DNA of 64,000 bases from Mongoliitalea daihaiensis (GCF_021596945.1 NZ_CP063779.1:4004001-4068000), one strand, 5' to 3'; positions 1-10,392 are shown, counted from the stretch's first letter. Translations and numbers: made by a program. Notes: generated from the sequence alone by a model not told the origin.

Positions 1-134
1 CGAGTGACAATCACTTTCAGGAAATTCTAAATTCTTGTCTACAAAGCAAAGGAGTTCAGGTCATTGACCTACCGGTGGATTATTCTTTGAATCATGAAAT
101 TTTAAATGTGTTAATCAAACAAAAGCAATCCTAA
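1..134 (+). CDS. Acetolactate synthase-like ThDP enzyme, C-terminal fragment
   Basis: Only the last 43 codons are present, read from base 3 to the TAA at 132-134; the start lies outside the window. The tail contains GVQVIDLPVDYSLN, which resembles the end of acetolactate synthase large-subunit-like, thiamine-diphosphate-dependent enzymes, where a conserved strand runs into PVDYSEN. Only three bases separate its stop from the aldehyde dehydrogenase start, so the two are probably cotranscribed. The fragment is too short to settle the substrate; a related ThDP decarboxylase is possible. Confidence 0.55.
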   Translation, partial: SDNHFQEILNSCLQSKGVQVIDLPVDYSLNHEILNVLIKQKQS

Positions 135-137
135 TTT

Positions 138-1535
138 ATGAGCCAACTATTGAATGTATATGCTCCTTTTTCCAATGAATTATTGAAGGCTATTCCTTTC
201 CATACGGAGGCGGATGTAGAGCGGGCATTGGAAAAGGCCTATGATCTTTTTCAGAACAGAAGCAACTGGATTCCAGCGCATCAACGCATAGCATTGCTAG
301 AAAAGGTACAAGAACGCATGCTCGACTCTGTGGAGGAGCTGACCAAGCTGGCTGCATCAGAAGGGGGCAAACCCTATCAGGACTCCAAAGTAGAAGTACT
401 AAGAGCCATCAATGGGGTGAAAATTGCGTCTCAGGAAATCGGTCGATTGACAGGAACTCAAATCCCTATGGGTTTGACCCCATCTTCAACCAATCGATTG
501 GCTTGGACGATGCGTGAACCTATCGGCGTGGTAGCCTCCATTTCTGCTTTCAATCATCCGCTCAACCTGATTGTGCATCAAACGATTACAGCCTTTGCCG
601 CAGGCTGTCCGGTAATTGTCAAACCCGCAAGTACTACTCCCCTCTCCTGTTTGCGATTGTTGGAAATCCTGCAAGAGGCAGGGATTCCTGGGGGTTGGAT
701 TCAGGGATTGATATTGGAAAATGACTTATCTGAGAAACTAGTAACCGATCCTCGGGTAAACTATCTATCCTTCATTGGTTCTGCCAAAGTAGGCTGGTAT
801 TTGAAATCCAAAATCGCTCCCGGTACACGCATTGCCCTGGAACATGGTGGTACAGCTCCTGTGATTGTGGCAGAGGATGCCAACATTTCTGAGTTGATCG
901 CTCCATTATCCAAGGGAGGTTTTTATCATGCCGGACAGGTTTGTGTCTCGGTACAAAAAATATTTGCACACGAAGGCATAGCTCGGGCGCTGGCAGAAGC
1001 CCTAGCTAAAGAAGCTGCTACACTTCAAGTAGGTGATCCTTTGGATGAAAAAACAGCCGTAGGTCCCTTGATTGAGCCCAAAGAAGTCACGCGTGTTGAC
1101 GCTTGGGTTCAGGAGGCTATTGCAGAAGGAGCTGAATTATTGGTTGGAGGGAAACAATTACCTCATAACTGTTATGCTCCTACGGTACTCTGGAACCCTT
1201 CTGTGGACTCTAAAGTGACTAAAGAGGAAATATTTGGCCCAGTGATTTGCATTTATCCTTACAAGGATCGCGAGCAAGCCATTCAACAGGCCAATGCTGT
1301 TCCTTATCACTTTCAGGCCGCTGTTTTTACCAAAAATCTGGATATTGCTTTTGATACGGTACAAAAACTCAATGCAAATGCAGTGATGGTCAATGATCAC
1401 ACCGCTTTCCGAGTGGATTGGATGCCTTTTGGTGGCAGAGATCAATCAGGAGAAGGTATGGGAGGAATCCCCTACAGCATGCATGAGATGACCCGAACCA
1501 AACTGTTGGTATTTAAAAGCGACTTTATATCCTGA
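138..1535 (+). CDS. NAD(P)-dependent aldehyde dehydrogenase family protein
   Basis: This 465-residue protein has the full set of aldehyde dehydrogenase superfamily active-site features: Asn139 in SAFNHPLN (oxyanion hole), Lys162 in VIVKPAS (cofactor binding), general base Glu235 in ALEHGGTAP, and nucleophile Cys269 in GQVCVSV. The Glu-Cys spacing of 34 residues is normal for the family. It should oxidise an aldehyde to the acid with NAD(P)+ in the cytoplasm; the substrate cannot be read from sequence. The Glu motif has His in place of the more usual Leu (EHGG rather than ELGG). The gene lies 3 bases after an acetolactate-synthase-like gene and 3 bases before an MFS transporter, which suggests one operon handling a small keto-acid or aldehyde. 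Confidence 0.9.
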   Translation: MSQLLNVYAPFSNELLKAIPFHTEADVERALEKAYDLFQNRSNWIPAHQRIALLEKVQERMLDSVEELTKLAASEGGKPYQDSKVEVLRAINGVKIASQEIGRLTGTQIPMGLTPSSTNRLAWTMREPIGVVASISAFNHPLNLIVHQTITAFAAGCPVIVKPASTTPLSCLRLLEILQEAGIPGGWIQGLILENDLSEKLVTDPRVNYLSFIGSAKVGWYLKSKIAPGTRIALEHGGTAPVIVAEDANISELIAPLSKGGFYHAGQVCVSVQKIFAHEGIARALAEALAKEAATLQVGDPLDEKTAVGPLIEPKEVTRVDAWVQEAIAEGAELLVGGKQLPHNCYAPTVLWNPSVDSKVTKEEIFGPVICIYPYKDREQAIQQANAVPYHFQAAVFTKNLDIAFDTVQKLNANAVMVNDHTAFRVDWMPFGGRDQSGEGMGGIPYSMHEMTRTKLLVFKSDFIS

Positions 1536-1538
1536 TGC

Positions 1539-2696
1539 ATGAATAGAATCCTGACCTTAATTGTGGTGGCCCAATTCTTGGCCACCTCGTTATGGTTTGC
1601 CGGCAATGCGGTCATTGTTGAACTGAGTGCAGCTCGCTCCTTTCCAGCAGATTTTATTGGACATTTGACATCTTCTGTACAGCTGGGATTCATCTGCGGT
1701 ACTTTGGCCTTTGCCATCTTCATGATCTCTGATAGGTTTTCTCCATCCAAAGTTTTTTTGTTTTCCGCCCTTTTTGCCGCCCTATTGAACGCCTGTGTGG
1801 CTTTTTTTGAAATTGGTTTATGGGCAGTATTGAGCTTGCGCTTTTCTACCGGTTTTTTTTTGGCAGGTATCTATCCTGTGGGGATGAAAATTGCCTCTGA
1901 CTATTTTGATAAAGGATTGGGAAAATCGTTGGGCTTATTAGTCGGAGCCTTGGTTTTGGGTACGGCCTTTCCTCATTTACTCCGCAGTTTATTGCAAGAA
2001 TTTCCTTGGCAATGGGTGCTGTATACTTCTTCTGCCTTTGCTGTTTTGGGAGGGTTGTTGATTGGCTTGAGAGTTCCAGATGGCCCCTATCGCAAAGCCT
2101 CCTCGGCAATTGATTTTAAGATACTATTTAAACTATTCCAAGTACCAAATTTCCGAGCTGCAGCTATGGGTTATTTTGGTCACATGTGGGAATTATATAC
2201 CTTTTGGGCATTCATTCCTATGATGCTTACAGCTTATATCGTCAAGCATCAGACGACAGCAGACATTTCTTTTATAAGTTTTGCGGTTATCGGTATTGGC
2301 GGGCTATCCTGCGCCGCTGCTGGTTTATTTTCCAACGTTATCCATCCCAAAAAAATCGCCCAACTAGCACTCGCCTGTTCAGGAATCTGTTGCTTGCTGT
2401 CTCCCTTTTTCTTCTTTCAAAGTTCCTTACCAATCTTGATTGTATTTTTACTGATCTGGGGAATAGCTGTCACAGCAGACTCTCCTATGTTTTCTACCTT
2501 GGTAGCACAATCAGCTCCTGCTGCGTCCAAGGGCACTGCTCTAACCATTGTCAACAGTCTAGGTTTTGGTATAACGGTCATCAGTTTACAACTCACACAG
2601 CTTTTAGCCTTGCATATCACAGGAATTTACTGGCTGCTTTTATTGGGCTTAGGCCCTGTAATTGGACTTATGACCTTTTCATCATTTAGGAAATAA
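1539..2696 (+). CDS. MFS transporter
   Basis: This 385-residue protein is almost entirely hydrophobic, with about twelve predicted membrane segments beginning at residue 3. The segment RFSTGFFLAGIYPVGMK in the fourth to fifth helix region and the loop after the second helix (SDRFSPSK) fit the major facilitator superfamily. It should be a proton-coupled or facilitative small-molecule transporter in the inner membrane. The start codon follows the aldehyde dehydrogenase stop by three bases, so it is probably the third gene of that operon and may carry its substrate or product. The substrate is unknown. Confidence 0.82.
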   Translation: MNRILTLIVVAQFLATSLWFAGNAVIVELSAARSFPADFIGHLTSSVQLGFICGTLAFAIFMISDRFSPSKVFLFSALFAALLNACVAFFEIGLWAVLSLRFSTGFFLAGIYPVGMKIASDYFDKGLGKSLGLLVGALVLGTAFPHLLRSLLQEFPWQWVLYTSSAFAVLGGLLIGLRVPDGPYRKASSAIDFKILFKLFQVPNFRAAAMGYFGHMWELYTFWAFIPMMLTAYIVKHQTTADISFISFAVIGIGGLSCAAAGLFSNVIHPKKIAQLALACSGICCLLSPFFFFQSSLPILIVFLLIWGIAVTADSPMFSTLVAQSAPAASKGTALTIVNSLGFGITVISLQLTQLLALHITGIYWLLLLGLGPVIGLMTFSSFRK

Positions 2697-2863
2697 GGCA
2701 ATCAACATTTTGAATAATGATTCAAACCCACCCTTCATCCAAGCCTTATTTGTGGAAGGTAACCCGATGGTGATATAAATCATTTTTTTATTTTCAAGAT
2801 TGGTGTAAATTGAAATTCTATCACCAATGAAGCGGACAATAACTAGTTTTCGCCAATAGTATC

Positions 2864-5800
2864 ATGAGCAATCCAGCATCTTACACCACCCAAGAATCGT
2901 TAACAATCATTGCCATAGGAGCATCCGCAGGTGGGCTTGAGGCTTTGCAGGATTTTTTATCTAACCTCCCTATTTTAGAGAAAAGCGCCATCATTGTCGC
3001 ACAGCACCTCAGCCCCACACATAAAAGTATGCTTGTGCATTTACTGAGCAAGGAAACATTGCTGACCGTAGAAGAGGCAAAATCCGGCTTAAAATTAGTA
3101 CCAAACAAGGTGTACATCACTCCTCCCGACAAAGAGATCACGATCTCTAGAGAGTTAAAGATCATATTACAAAAACCAAGTTTCCCAATTGGTCCAAAAC
3201 CATCTGTGGATGTACTTTTTGATTCTTTGAAAAATATCCCCTTAGAAAACCCTGTGGTAGGGATTATCTTATCTGGAACTGGTTCAGATGGTGCCAAAGG
3301 CATCCAAGCCCTCAAAAGCAGGCATAGCTTTGTCATGGCACAAAACCCAGAAACAGCCAAATATGATGGAATGCCTAGTTCTGCCATCAACACAGAATTG
3401 GTAGATGCAGTGGTTGAAACAGCTGAAATGGGTCCATTGATCAGGCAATTTGTGCAACAACCCAACGATATTCCCAAAAAGGTAGAAATAGAAGAGATCA
3501 AGGCGGACCAAAACTCCATTTCAAAAATATTGAAATTACTCGGAAAACGGACCGGAACAGATTTTTCCAACTACAAATCAGCGACCATTTCAAGAAGATT
3601 GGAAAAGCGCATGAGTATTCTCAAGATACATGAGATGGATGATTACTTAGCACTTGTGGAGAAGCAACCCCATGAACTCGATGAAATGTTTAACATGATT
3701 TTAATCGGTGTTACCACATTTTTCAGAGATACTGATGCCTTTGAAGCACTCGAGATGCAGTTACGGGAAAAACTAGCATCAAAAAAACCCAAAGACTTTA
3801 TCAGAATCTGGGTACCGGGTTGCTCTACCGGGGAAGAGGCCTATTCCTTGGCTATTATTCTTGCCAAGATTCTTCAGAATAAAATGCATTTATACAATAT
3901 TCAGATATTTGCAACAGACATAGATGATCGGGCCATAACCATTGCCCGTAGAGGTATTTATTCGGAAGAATCTATCAAGCCCATCCCCCAAGAATTACAG
4001 GAACGCTATTTTGTAAGAAAGGGCAAAGAATTTGAGCTAGTAAAAGCCATCCGGGCCATGGTCTTGTTTTCCAAGCACGATGTAATCAATAATCCTCCTT
4101 TTCTCAAATTAGATCTTATTTCCTGCAGAAATTTATTGATTTATTTCAACAACGTACTGCAGCAACAGGTCATGCCGATTTTTCACTATTCCTTAAACCC
4201 CGAGGGAGTGCTATTTTTAGGTAAATCAGAAACTATAGGGCAGTTTACGGATCTTTTTGGAACCATCGATGCTAAAAATAAGATTTTCAAGCGCAAACGG
4301 GGGGGAAACATTCGCCAGGTGAAATTTGCTACTTTCAAAGCTAACTTGCAAGAGCGCCCCAGAGAAACAACCATCATTGGAAAAAAACCCGTTTCCATTG
4401 CTGAAGCTATTCGAGAAACCATATTTAAGACTTTTGAATACCCCTATGTAGTCATTAATGAGTCCTACGATATCCAAGAAGTCAATGGTGATGTACGGCT
4501 TTTTATGTCCCTAACCTCTGGTAGCATTCAGGTGAATCTTTTAAAAATGGTGAATCCAGAGCTCCAAATTGAATTAAGGGCTGTGCTAGCCAAAGCATTT
4601 AAAGAAAAAAGTTCCTTCAGTAGCAAAATCAAAAAATTCAACCTATTCGGAAAAGATCATTTTGTGCGCTTGCTGGTACAGCCACTGATCAATGCGGAAA
4701 TTTACGAAGACCTTTACCTTATTATTTTTCAAAAGCTCGAAATTGAGGAGTTTATTCAGAATACATCTCTTTCTGATGAGCAATCGCTGATCAGTGCACG
4801 GATCATTGAATTAGAACACGAGCTTACCGCTACCAAAGAGCATTTGCAAACATACATTGAGGAAATAGAAACAGCCAATGAGGAACTGCAATCGCTCAAT
4901 GAAGAAATGCAAAGCACCAATGAGGAATTGCAATCCAGTAATGAAGAACTTGAAACAAGTAACGAAGAGTTGCAAAGTACAAACGAAGAAGTACACATCG
5001 CTTATGGAGAGTTAAAAGTTGCCCATGAAGAACTAGAGACGAAGGAACTTTTGTTGATGGAATCCCAAGCTAACGCCCGTGCACTCCTAAGCAATAATCA
5101 GCAAGGATTGGTTTTATTGGATCCTTCCTATCGGGTGCTCAAATTCAATAAAAAAGCGGTCGAATTAGTAAACTTATTTAAAAAGAAAAAAATCAATGTA
5201 TCCGATAGTTTTTTTGATTTTTTACCTACCGGGCAGGTGGAATCCTTTTTGGAATCTTTCAATGCATGCCTTCAAGGTAAAATCATTCAAAAAGAAAAAT
5301 CAATTAAAGATGTCAATGGAATAGTTCGGAGCTTCTCTTTCAATATGACTCCGGTTTTTTTAAATGAAAACGAGGTTAAAGGTATTTCCATAGGTATCCT
5401 CGAAACTACGGAACTTTTACAAGCACTTTCAGAGCTCAGCGCTTCCGAAAAACTCATCAATGCGGTCTTTAACGCATCGACAACTGGAATCTGCATTACA
5501 GATGCTAAGGGTCGATTTGTGGATATCAACAATGCCTATTGTGAAATTTATGGATATAGCCGTGAGGAGCTAATTGGCCAAAATTTCACCATGGTAGTTC
5601 CTCCACGCTTGAGATCTTTCATGGAAAAGATGCATGATGACTTCATAGAAAATGGAAAAGAGATACCTGGAGAATTTGAGGTGATCAACAAAAAAGGGCA
5701 ACTGATTAAAGTGGCAACTTCGGCTGACTTACTTGTGCAACCCAATGGCGAGCGTTTCAAAGTAACCTCGGTAAGAGATGTCACCCAAGAAAAAAACCTC

Positions 5801-8800
5801 CACCTGTTAGTGGATGACGCTTTACAAATGTCACAACTTGGAGCTTGGGAAGCGCATGTGGAAACTGGGCAGCTGCAGGTCACCCGCTTATTCCATGAAA
5901 TCCTCGCATTCCCCAAAAACAAGGAATTAAACTTCATGGATTTCATTCAATTTTTTAAATCTTATCATGAGCAAAATAAACTCGTAGCCATGTACGAGCA
6001 ATGCGTCAAAAAGGGCGACCCTTTTGATTTTGATGGTCAAATCAGCAGTGCTGACCATGAAGATAAATGGATTCGAATCATTGGCAGGGCTGAGCGATCG
6101 GATGAGAGGACGATTCGTGTCTATGGCTCTATTCAGGACATTACCACATCTAAATTATTGGAGCTTCAAGTAACAAGCATCAATAAAAATATGCCAGGTG
6201 CACTGATACGTTACAGTATGCTTCCTTCAGGGGAAAGAAAAATTCTCTATTTATCTGAAGGAGCTTCTAAATTATGGGAAATCCATGCAGAGGAAATCTT
6301 ACAAAATAACGATTTATTATGGCATCAACTGGACCCGACTGAAGCACAAAAAATAGAAGACAGTTTCGTACAGTCTGCTAAAGATATGAGCAAATGGTCG
6401 GAAACATGGACGTTTGTCCGTAGAAGTGGTGAGGTAACATGGCAAAAAGGAACCGGTTATCCTTTTCAAGATGAGAATGGGAATGTTATATGGGACATTG
6501 TAATCCTAGATGTCACAGAGGAAGTAATTGCTAAACGAGCACTGGAAGAAACAGAAAAAAGATTTGAATTTTTATTTGACCAAGTAGAAAGTTTATCTGT
6601 TCAAGGATATGACACAGACGGTAAGGTTCGGTTTTGGAACAAGGCATCGGAAAAAATCTACGGATATACCAAGGAAGAAGCCTTGGGCAAATACTTATGG
6701 GACTTGATAATTCCAGAGGAAGCAATCCCACAAGTCAAAAATGACGTTTATCAGATGATAAAATCAGGAACCCCGACAGCTGCCGAAGAATTAATCCTGC
6801 AAACAAAAACAGGCAAGCTCATCAATGTATACTCTAACCATACGATCATTCAAATACCTGGAAAAGAGCCAGAACTATTTTGCATTGATATTAACTTGAC
6901 GGAGCAGAAAATTGCTGAGCAAAAGCTCAAAGAAAGTGAAAAGCTTTTGAATGAAGCCCAAAAAATAGCAAAAATCGGTAATTGGAACTTTGATTTTATG
7001 GATGATACCCTGACTTGGTCAGATGCTTTGTACGAGGTGTTTGATGTGGATAAAAGCACATTTTTAGAAACGCATGGTTCATTCTTAAGTTTGATTGATG
7101 AGGAGTATAAAGCTGTTGTTGCTGAAACCAGTAAGCGAACCCAAGAAACGGGAGAGCCATTTAATATTCAATACGCAATCACTACTCCTAAAGGAGAAAA
7201 AAGAATTATTGAAGAATTCGGGTATTCAGAAAAAAATGAAAAGGGTGAAATCATCAGGCTTTTCGGAACAGCCCAAGATATTACCGAAAAATCAATCTAT
7301 GAAAACACCTTACGATTGGCCAACCAACGATACGAATACGTCACGAAGGCTACCACGGATATCATATTTGATTTTGAAATATCTAGTAATAAGGTAAGCT
7401 TTGGTACAAATGTTGAAAAAATTATAGGCCCAATAAGTAAAGAACAAGCCATATCTTGTGATGCTCGAGAATTCTCGCAACGGTTCAAAGATGCAGATCA
7501 TATGATCAGTCAAATCCAGACAACCCTGAATGACCCTTCTATTATTACTTGGTCCACTGAACAAATGATTCAAACGTATGAGGGCACCTATCTCACCTTC
7601 CTCAACAAGTCGTTTATTCTCCGCGATTCCCAAGGAAAAGCCTATCGGGTAATTGGTGCTTTGCAGGATATTAGTCAACAGAAAGATGCTGAAAATAAAA
7701 AAATAATCATTTCAGAAATCAGGGATATTTTTAATTCTAAGGTTCAGATCCATGAAAGCCTTGAAAAAGTATTAGAACTAATTTGTAGCCAAATCGACCT
7801 TGATCTAGGAGAATTGTGGACTACTAATATCGATGGGAGTTTGATGAATATCATCGCAAGATATGCTAGTACGGATGAGATCAATGAATTCCATGAGGCT
7901 TCTAAATCCTATACCTCTTTTAAAAAAGGAGAAGGGTTTGCGGGCAATGTTTGGAAAGATAACAAAATTCAAATATGGACCAATATTCAAGACAACAAGC
8001 TTTTTAAGCGGAGGGAATTTGCAAAAAAAGCAGGATTGAATACCGTATTAGGTATTCCGCTGACGATTAACCAAGAGGTTATTGGAGTTTTGATATTTGG
8101 TAGCTCTCAACAAAGTGAAACCAACCTCAACTATCTAAGACTGCTTCTCCAAGACTTAGAATCTTCCCTCAGCTCTGAATTGTTACGTAAAAAAATCGAA
8201 CTAGAACTGAAGGAGATTTTTGAAGCAAGTCCTGATATCCTATGTATAACTGGTTATGATGGATACTTTAAGAAAATAAATCCCTCGGCTACAAGATTGT
8301 TAGGCTACACAGAACAAGAATTGCTTTCACGACCATTTATAGAGTTTACGCATCCTGAAGACCAAAACAAAACATCGACTGAACTCAGCACGATCGTTGA
8401 TGGCAAAGAAACCATGTATTTTGAGAACAGGTACATTACCAAGAGCGGTCAGATAATCTGGCTTTCTTGGACTTCGAGAGCCAATCCAATAGAACAAACA
8501 ATTTATGCGGTAGCTAAAAATATAACCAAACAAAAAAAATTACAACAAACACTTGATTCTGCATCAGAACTCGCAAAAATAGGTGGTTGGGAAATGGATG
8601 TGCAAACAAGTGAAATTCAGTGGACAAGTACTGCAAAAATGATCTTCGAATATCCTGAAGACATTGTACTCGAACCTGAAATGATTATAGCAAGATTTCC
8701 TGAACCCTATCAATCCGAGATTAGAGTTTTATTGGACCAATGCCTCACCAAAGGAATCCCCTATGAAGTTGAGTCAAAAATAATTACCGATTCAGGGAAA

Positions 8801-9631
8801 GAAAAATGGATTCGTACGATTGCAAAGATGGAATATGAATTTGAAAAACCATCAAAGGTTGTTGGGAGTGTGCAAGACGTCACTACCATCAAAAATTTTG
8901 AAGAATCTTTGAAGCTTTTGAATAAGGATCTTCAAATACAATCCAAAAAACTTGCTATTTCTAATGCTGATTTGGAACAGTTTGCCTACATAGCGTCCCA
9001 TGATTTGCAGGAACCGTTACGAATGGTTTCCAACTTTATGTCCTTATTGGAAAGAAAATATGGAGGGCAATTGGATGATAAAGCCAAGGAGTATATTGAC
9101 TATGCGGTTAATGGGGCCAAAAAGATGCGCACTATTATCACAGACTTATTGGAGTTTTCTAGGGCAGGACACTATCCGGAAGAATTGGAACAAGTGGACA
9201 TAAACAAAGTTGTTGCAGACGTTTTGGAAATGCAAAATAAGCTTATCGAAGAAACAGAGCCTACAATTGAAATTCAACAGCTGCCGACCGTGTCAACTCT
9301 CCGGTTGCCAATGATTCAGGTCTTTCAAAACTTAATCAATAACAGCTTGAAATATGCACATGCAGAGCGTCATTTGAAAATACGCATTGCTGCGGAAGAG
9401 AAACCAAAAGAGTGGGTTTTTAGCGTACAAGATAATGGTCAAGGAATCCCTTTGGAGTATTTAGATAAAATCTTTATCATCTTCCAACGTGCCAATCAAA
9501 CCAATGGGAAATCTGGCAGTGGCTTAGGTTTAGCTATTGTAAAAAAAATACTCGAAAAATTTGATGGTCGCATATGGGTAGAGTCTACAATGAATGAGGG
9601 AAGTACCTTCTTCTTTACGATACCGAAGTGA
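2864..9631 (+). CDS. CheB-CheR-multi-PAS-GAF sensor histidine kinase (2255 aa)
   Basis: A giant cytoplasmic fusion with no membrane segment. Order: CheB methylesterase (about 12-190) with Ser21 in GASAGG, His48 and Asp142 in GTGSDG; CheR methyltransferase (about 222-480) with SAM loop GCSTGEEAYS near 318 and ISCRNLLIYF; a coiled coil (about 645-725) made of NEELQS-type heptads; about ten PAS modules between 500 and 2020, interrupted by one GAF domain (about 1626-1772); then a phosphoacceptor helix with His2046 in ASHDLQEP and an ATPase domain with N-box near 2157-2160, DNGQGIP and GSGLGLAI. All catalytic residues seem intact. There is no receiver domain and no chemotaxis receptor nearby, so the methylation targets and the response regulator must be elsewhere. 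It is monocistronic and closed by a strong terminator. Confidence 0.93.
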   Translation: MSNPASYTTQESLTIIAIGASAGGLEALQDFLSNLPILEKSAIIVAQHLSPTHKSMLVHLLSKETLLTVEEAKSGLKLVPNKVYITPPDKEITISRELKIILQKPSFPIGPKPSVDVLFDSLKNIPLENPVVGIILSGTGSDGAKGIQALKSRHSFVMAQNPETAKYDGMPSSAINTELVDAVVETAEMGPLIRQFVQQPNDIPKKVEIEEIKADQNSISKILKLLGKRTGTDFSNYKSATISRRLEKRMSILKIHEMDDYLALVEKQPHELDEMFNMILIGVTTFFRDTDAFEALEMQLREKLASKKPKDFIRIWVPGCSTGEEAYSLAIILAKILQNKMHLYNIQIFATDIDDRAITIARRGIYSEESIKPIPQELQERYFVRKGKEFELVKAIRAMVLFSKHDVINNPPFLKLDLISCRNLLIYFNNVLQQQVMPIFHYSLNPEGVLFLGKSETIGQFTDLFGTIDAKNKIFKRKRGGNIRQVKFATFKANLQERPRETTIIGKKPVSIAEAIRETIFKTFEYPYVVINESYDIQEVNGDVRLFMSLTSGSIQVNLLKMVNPELQIELRAVLAKAFKEKSSFSSKIKKFNLFGKDHFVRLLVQPLINAEIYEDLYLIIFQKLEIEEFIQNTSLSDEQSLISARIIELEHELTATKEHLQTYIEEIETANEELQSLNEEMQSTNEELQSSNEELETSNEELQSTNEEVHIAYGELKVAHEELETKELLLMESQANARALLSNNQQGLVLLDPSYRVLKFNKKAVELVNLFKKKKINVSDSFFDFLPTGQVESFLESFNACLQGKIIQKEKSIKDVNGIVRSFSFNMTPVFLNENEVKGISIGILETTELLQALSELSASEKLINAVFNASTTGICITDAKGRFVDINNAYCEIYGYSREELIGQNFTMVVPPRLRSFMEKMHDDFIENGKEIPGEFEVINKKGQLIKVATSADLLVQPNGERFKVTSVRDVTQEKNLHLLVDDALQMSQLGAWEAHVETGQLQVTRLFHEILAFPKNKELNFMDFIQFFKSYHEQNKLVAMYEQCVKKGDPFDFDGQISSADHEDKWIRIIGRAERSDERTIRVYGSIQDITTSKLLELQVTSINKNMPGALIRYSMLPSGERKILYLSEGASKLWEIHAEEILQNNDLLWHQLDPTEAQKIEDSFVQSAKDMSKWSETWTFVRRSGEVTWQKGTGYPFQDENGNVIWDIVILDVTEEVIAKRALEETEKRFEFLFDQVESLSVQGYDTDGKVRFWNKASEKIYGYTKEEALGKYLWDLIIPEEAIPQVKNDVYQMIKSGTPTAAEELILQTKTGKLINVYSNHTIIQIPGKEPELFCIDINLTEQKIAEQKLKESEKLLNEAQKIAKIGNWNFDFMDDTLTWSDALYEVFDVDKSTFLETHGSFLSLIDEEYKAVVAETSKRTQETGEPFNIQYAITTPKGEKRIIEEFGYSEKNEKGEIIRLFGTAQDITEKSIYENTLRLANQRYEYVTKATTDIIFDFEISSNKVSFGTNVEKIIGPISKEQAISCDAREFSQRFKDADHMISQIQTTLNDPSIITWSTEQMIQTYEGTYLTFLNKSFILRDSQGKAYRVIGALQDISQQKDAENKKIIISEIRDIFNSKVQIHESLEKVLELICSQIDLDLGELWTTNIDGSLMNIIARYASTDEINEFHEASKSYTSFKKGEGFAGNVWKDNKIQIWTNIQDNKLFKRREFAKKAGLNTVLGIPLTINQEVIGVLIFGSSQQSETNLNYLRLLLQDLESSLSSELLRKKIELELKEIFEASPDILCITGYDGYFKKINPSATRLLGYTEQELLSRPFIEFTHPEDQNKTSTELSTIVDGKETMYFENRYITKSGQIIWLSWTSRANPIEQTIYAVAKNITKQKKLQQTLDSASELAKIGGWEMDVQTSEIQWTSTAKMIFEYPEDIVLEPEMIIARFPEPYQSEIRVLLDQCLTKGIPYEVESKIITDSGKEKWIRTIAKMEYEFEKPSKVVGSVQDVTTIKNFEESLKLLNKDLQIQSKKLAISNADLEQFAYIASHDLQEPLRMVSNFMSLLERKYGGQLDDKAKEYIDYAVNGAKKMRTIITDLLEFSRAGHYPEELEQVDINKVVADVLEMQNKLIEETEPTIEIQQLPTVSTLRLPMIQVFQNLINNSLKYAHAERHLKIRIAAEEKPKEWVFSVQDNGQGIPLEYLDKIFIIFQRANQTNGKSGSGLGLAIVKKILEKFDGRIWVESTMNEGSTFFFTIPK

Positions 9632-9650
9632 GGATAAATTTGGAATAGGG

Positions 9651-9687
9651 AAAGTGTCTAGTATTGAAATTACTGGACACTTTTTTT
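9651..9687 (+). terminator. Rho-independent terminator after the giant kinase
   Basis: A 10-bp stem (9654-9663 with 9671-9680, one G-U pair, 7-base loop) is followed directly by seven T at 9681-9687. It lies 22 bases after the kinase stop and would end that transcript before the converging ung gene. Confidence 0.85.
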
Positions 9688-9729
9688 ATGATCTTGCGTT
9701 CAGCCTCCTGTACATCCATCTAGGATATT

Positions 9730-10392
9730 CTACCAGTCTATAGGCGGAAGCCCTTTGGTTTGTAGGTAGGCATTGGCTTGGGAGAAGTGACTGCATCCAA
9801 GGAAACCTCTATGTGCCGAAAGCGGACTAGGATGAGGAGCCTTCAGGATACAATGTTTATCCGAAGGAATAAAAGCTCCTTTTTTTTGAGCATAGGCACC
9901 CCAAAGCATGAAAACCAAGTTTTCTTTTTGGTGGGCTAAGTGCTGAATTACTGCATCGGTAAACAGTTCCCAGCCCTTGCCCTGATGGGAGCCCGCTTGA
10001 TGGGCGCGAACCGTCAAGGTAGCATTGAGCAATAAGACCCCTTGCTTAGCCCAACGAGTCAATTCTCCATGAGATGGGATCGATTTGCCTACATCTGCAT
10101 TGATCTCTTTAAAAATATTTAACAAGCTCGGGGGAAAAGGAACTCCTTCCCGTACAGAAAACGATAACCCGTGTGCCTGCCCTGGTCCATGATAAGGATC
10201 CTGCCCTAAGATCACTACCTTCACCTGATCCCAAGGACACGATTCAAAGGATTTGAAGATTTCCTTCCCTTTAGGGTAGATAGTCTCTTGCTGATACTCT
10301 TGCTTGATAAAGGCCGTAAGGGCCTTGAAGTAATCTTTCTGGAATTCATCTGCAAGTATACTCTTCCAGCTTTCTTCAATTTTTACATCCAT
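9730..10392 (-). CDS. ung: Uracil-DNA glycosylase, family 1
   Basis: This 220-residue protein has the normal length for Ung and its signature motifs: GQDPYHGPGQAHG with catalytic Asp65, LLNATLTVRAHQAGSH in the middle, and HPSPLSAHRGF with His187 near the end. It excises uracil from DNA to begin base excision repair. The ATG at 10390-10392 fits the family N-terminus (a helix leading to W and the LxxEF pattern). It converges on the giant kinase gene and diverges from apaG, with 74 bases between the two start codons. Confidence 0.97.
   Translation of the reverse strand: MDVKIEESWKSILADEFQKDYFKALTAFIKQEYQQETIYPKGKEIFKSFESCPWDQVKVVILGQDPYHGPGQAHGLSFSVREGVPFPPSLLNIFKEINADVGKSIPSHGELTRWAKQGVLLLNATLTVRAHQAGSHQGKGWELFTDAVIQHLAHQKENLVFMLWGAYAQKKGAFIPSDKHCILKAPHPSPLSAHRGFLGCSHFSQANAYLQTKGLPPIDW

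Noticed and set aside
2186-2689. Long alternative frame inside the MFS transporter gene
   Set aside because: The MFS frame has twelve hydrophobic segments and family motifs; the alternative frame is rich in Cys, Ser and Arg and lacks any domain.
4756-4998. Antisense frame rich in Ser, Cys and Leu opposite the coiled-coil repeat
   Set aside because: It mirrors the repeated NEELQS codons on the other strand; its composition comes from the repeat and there is no promoter or start context.
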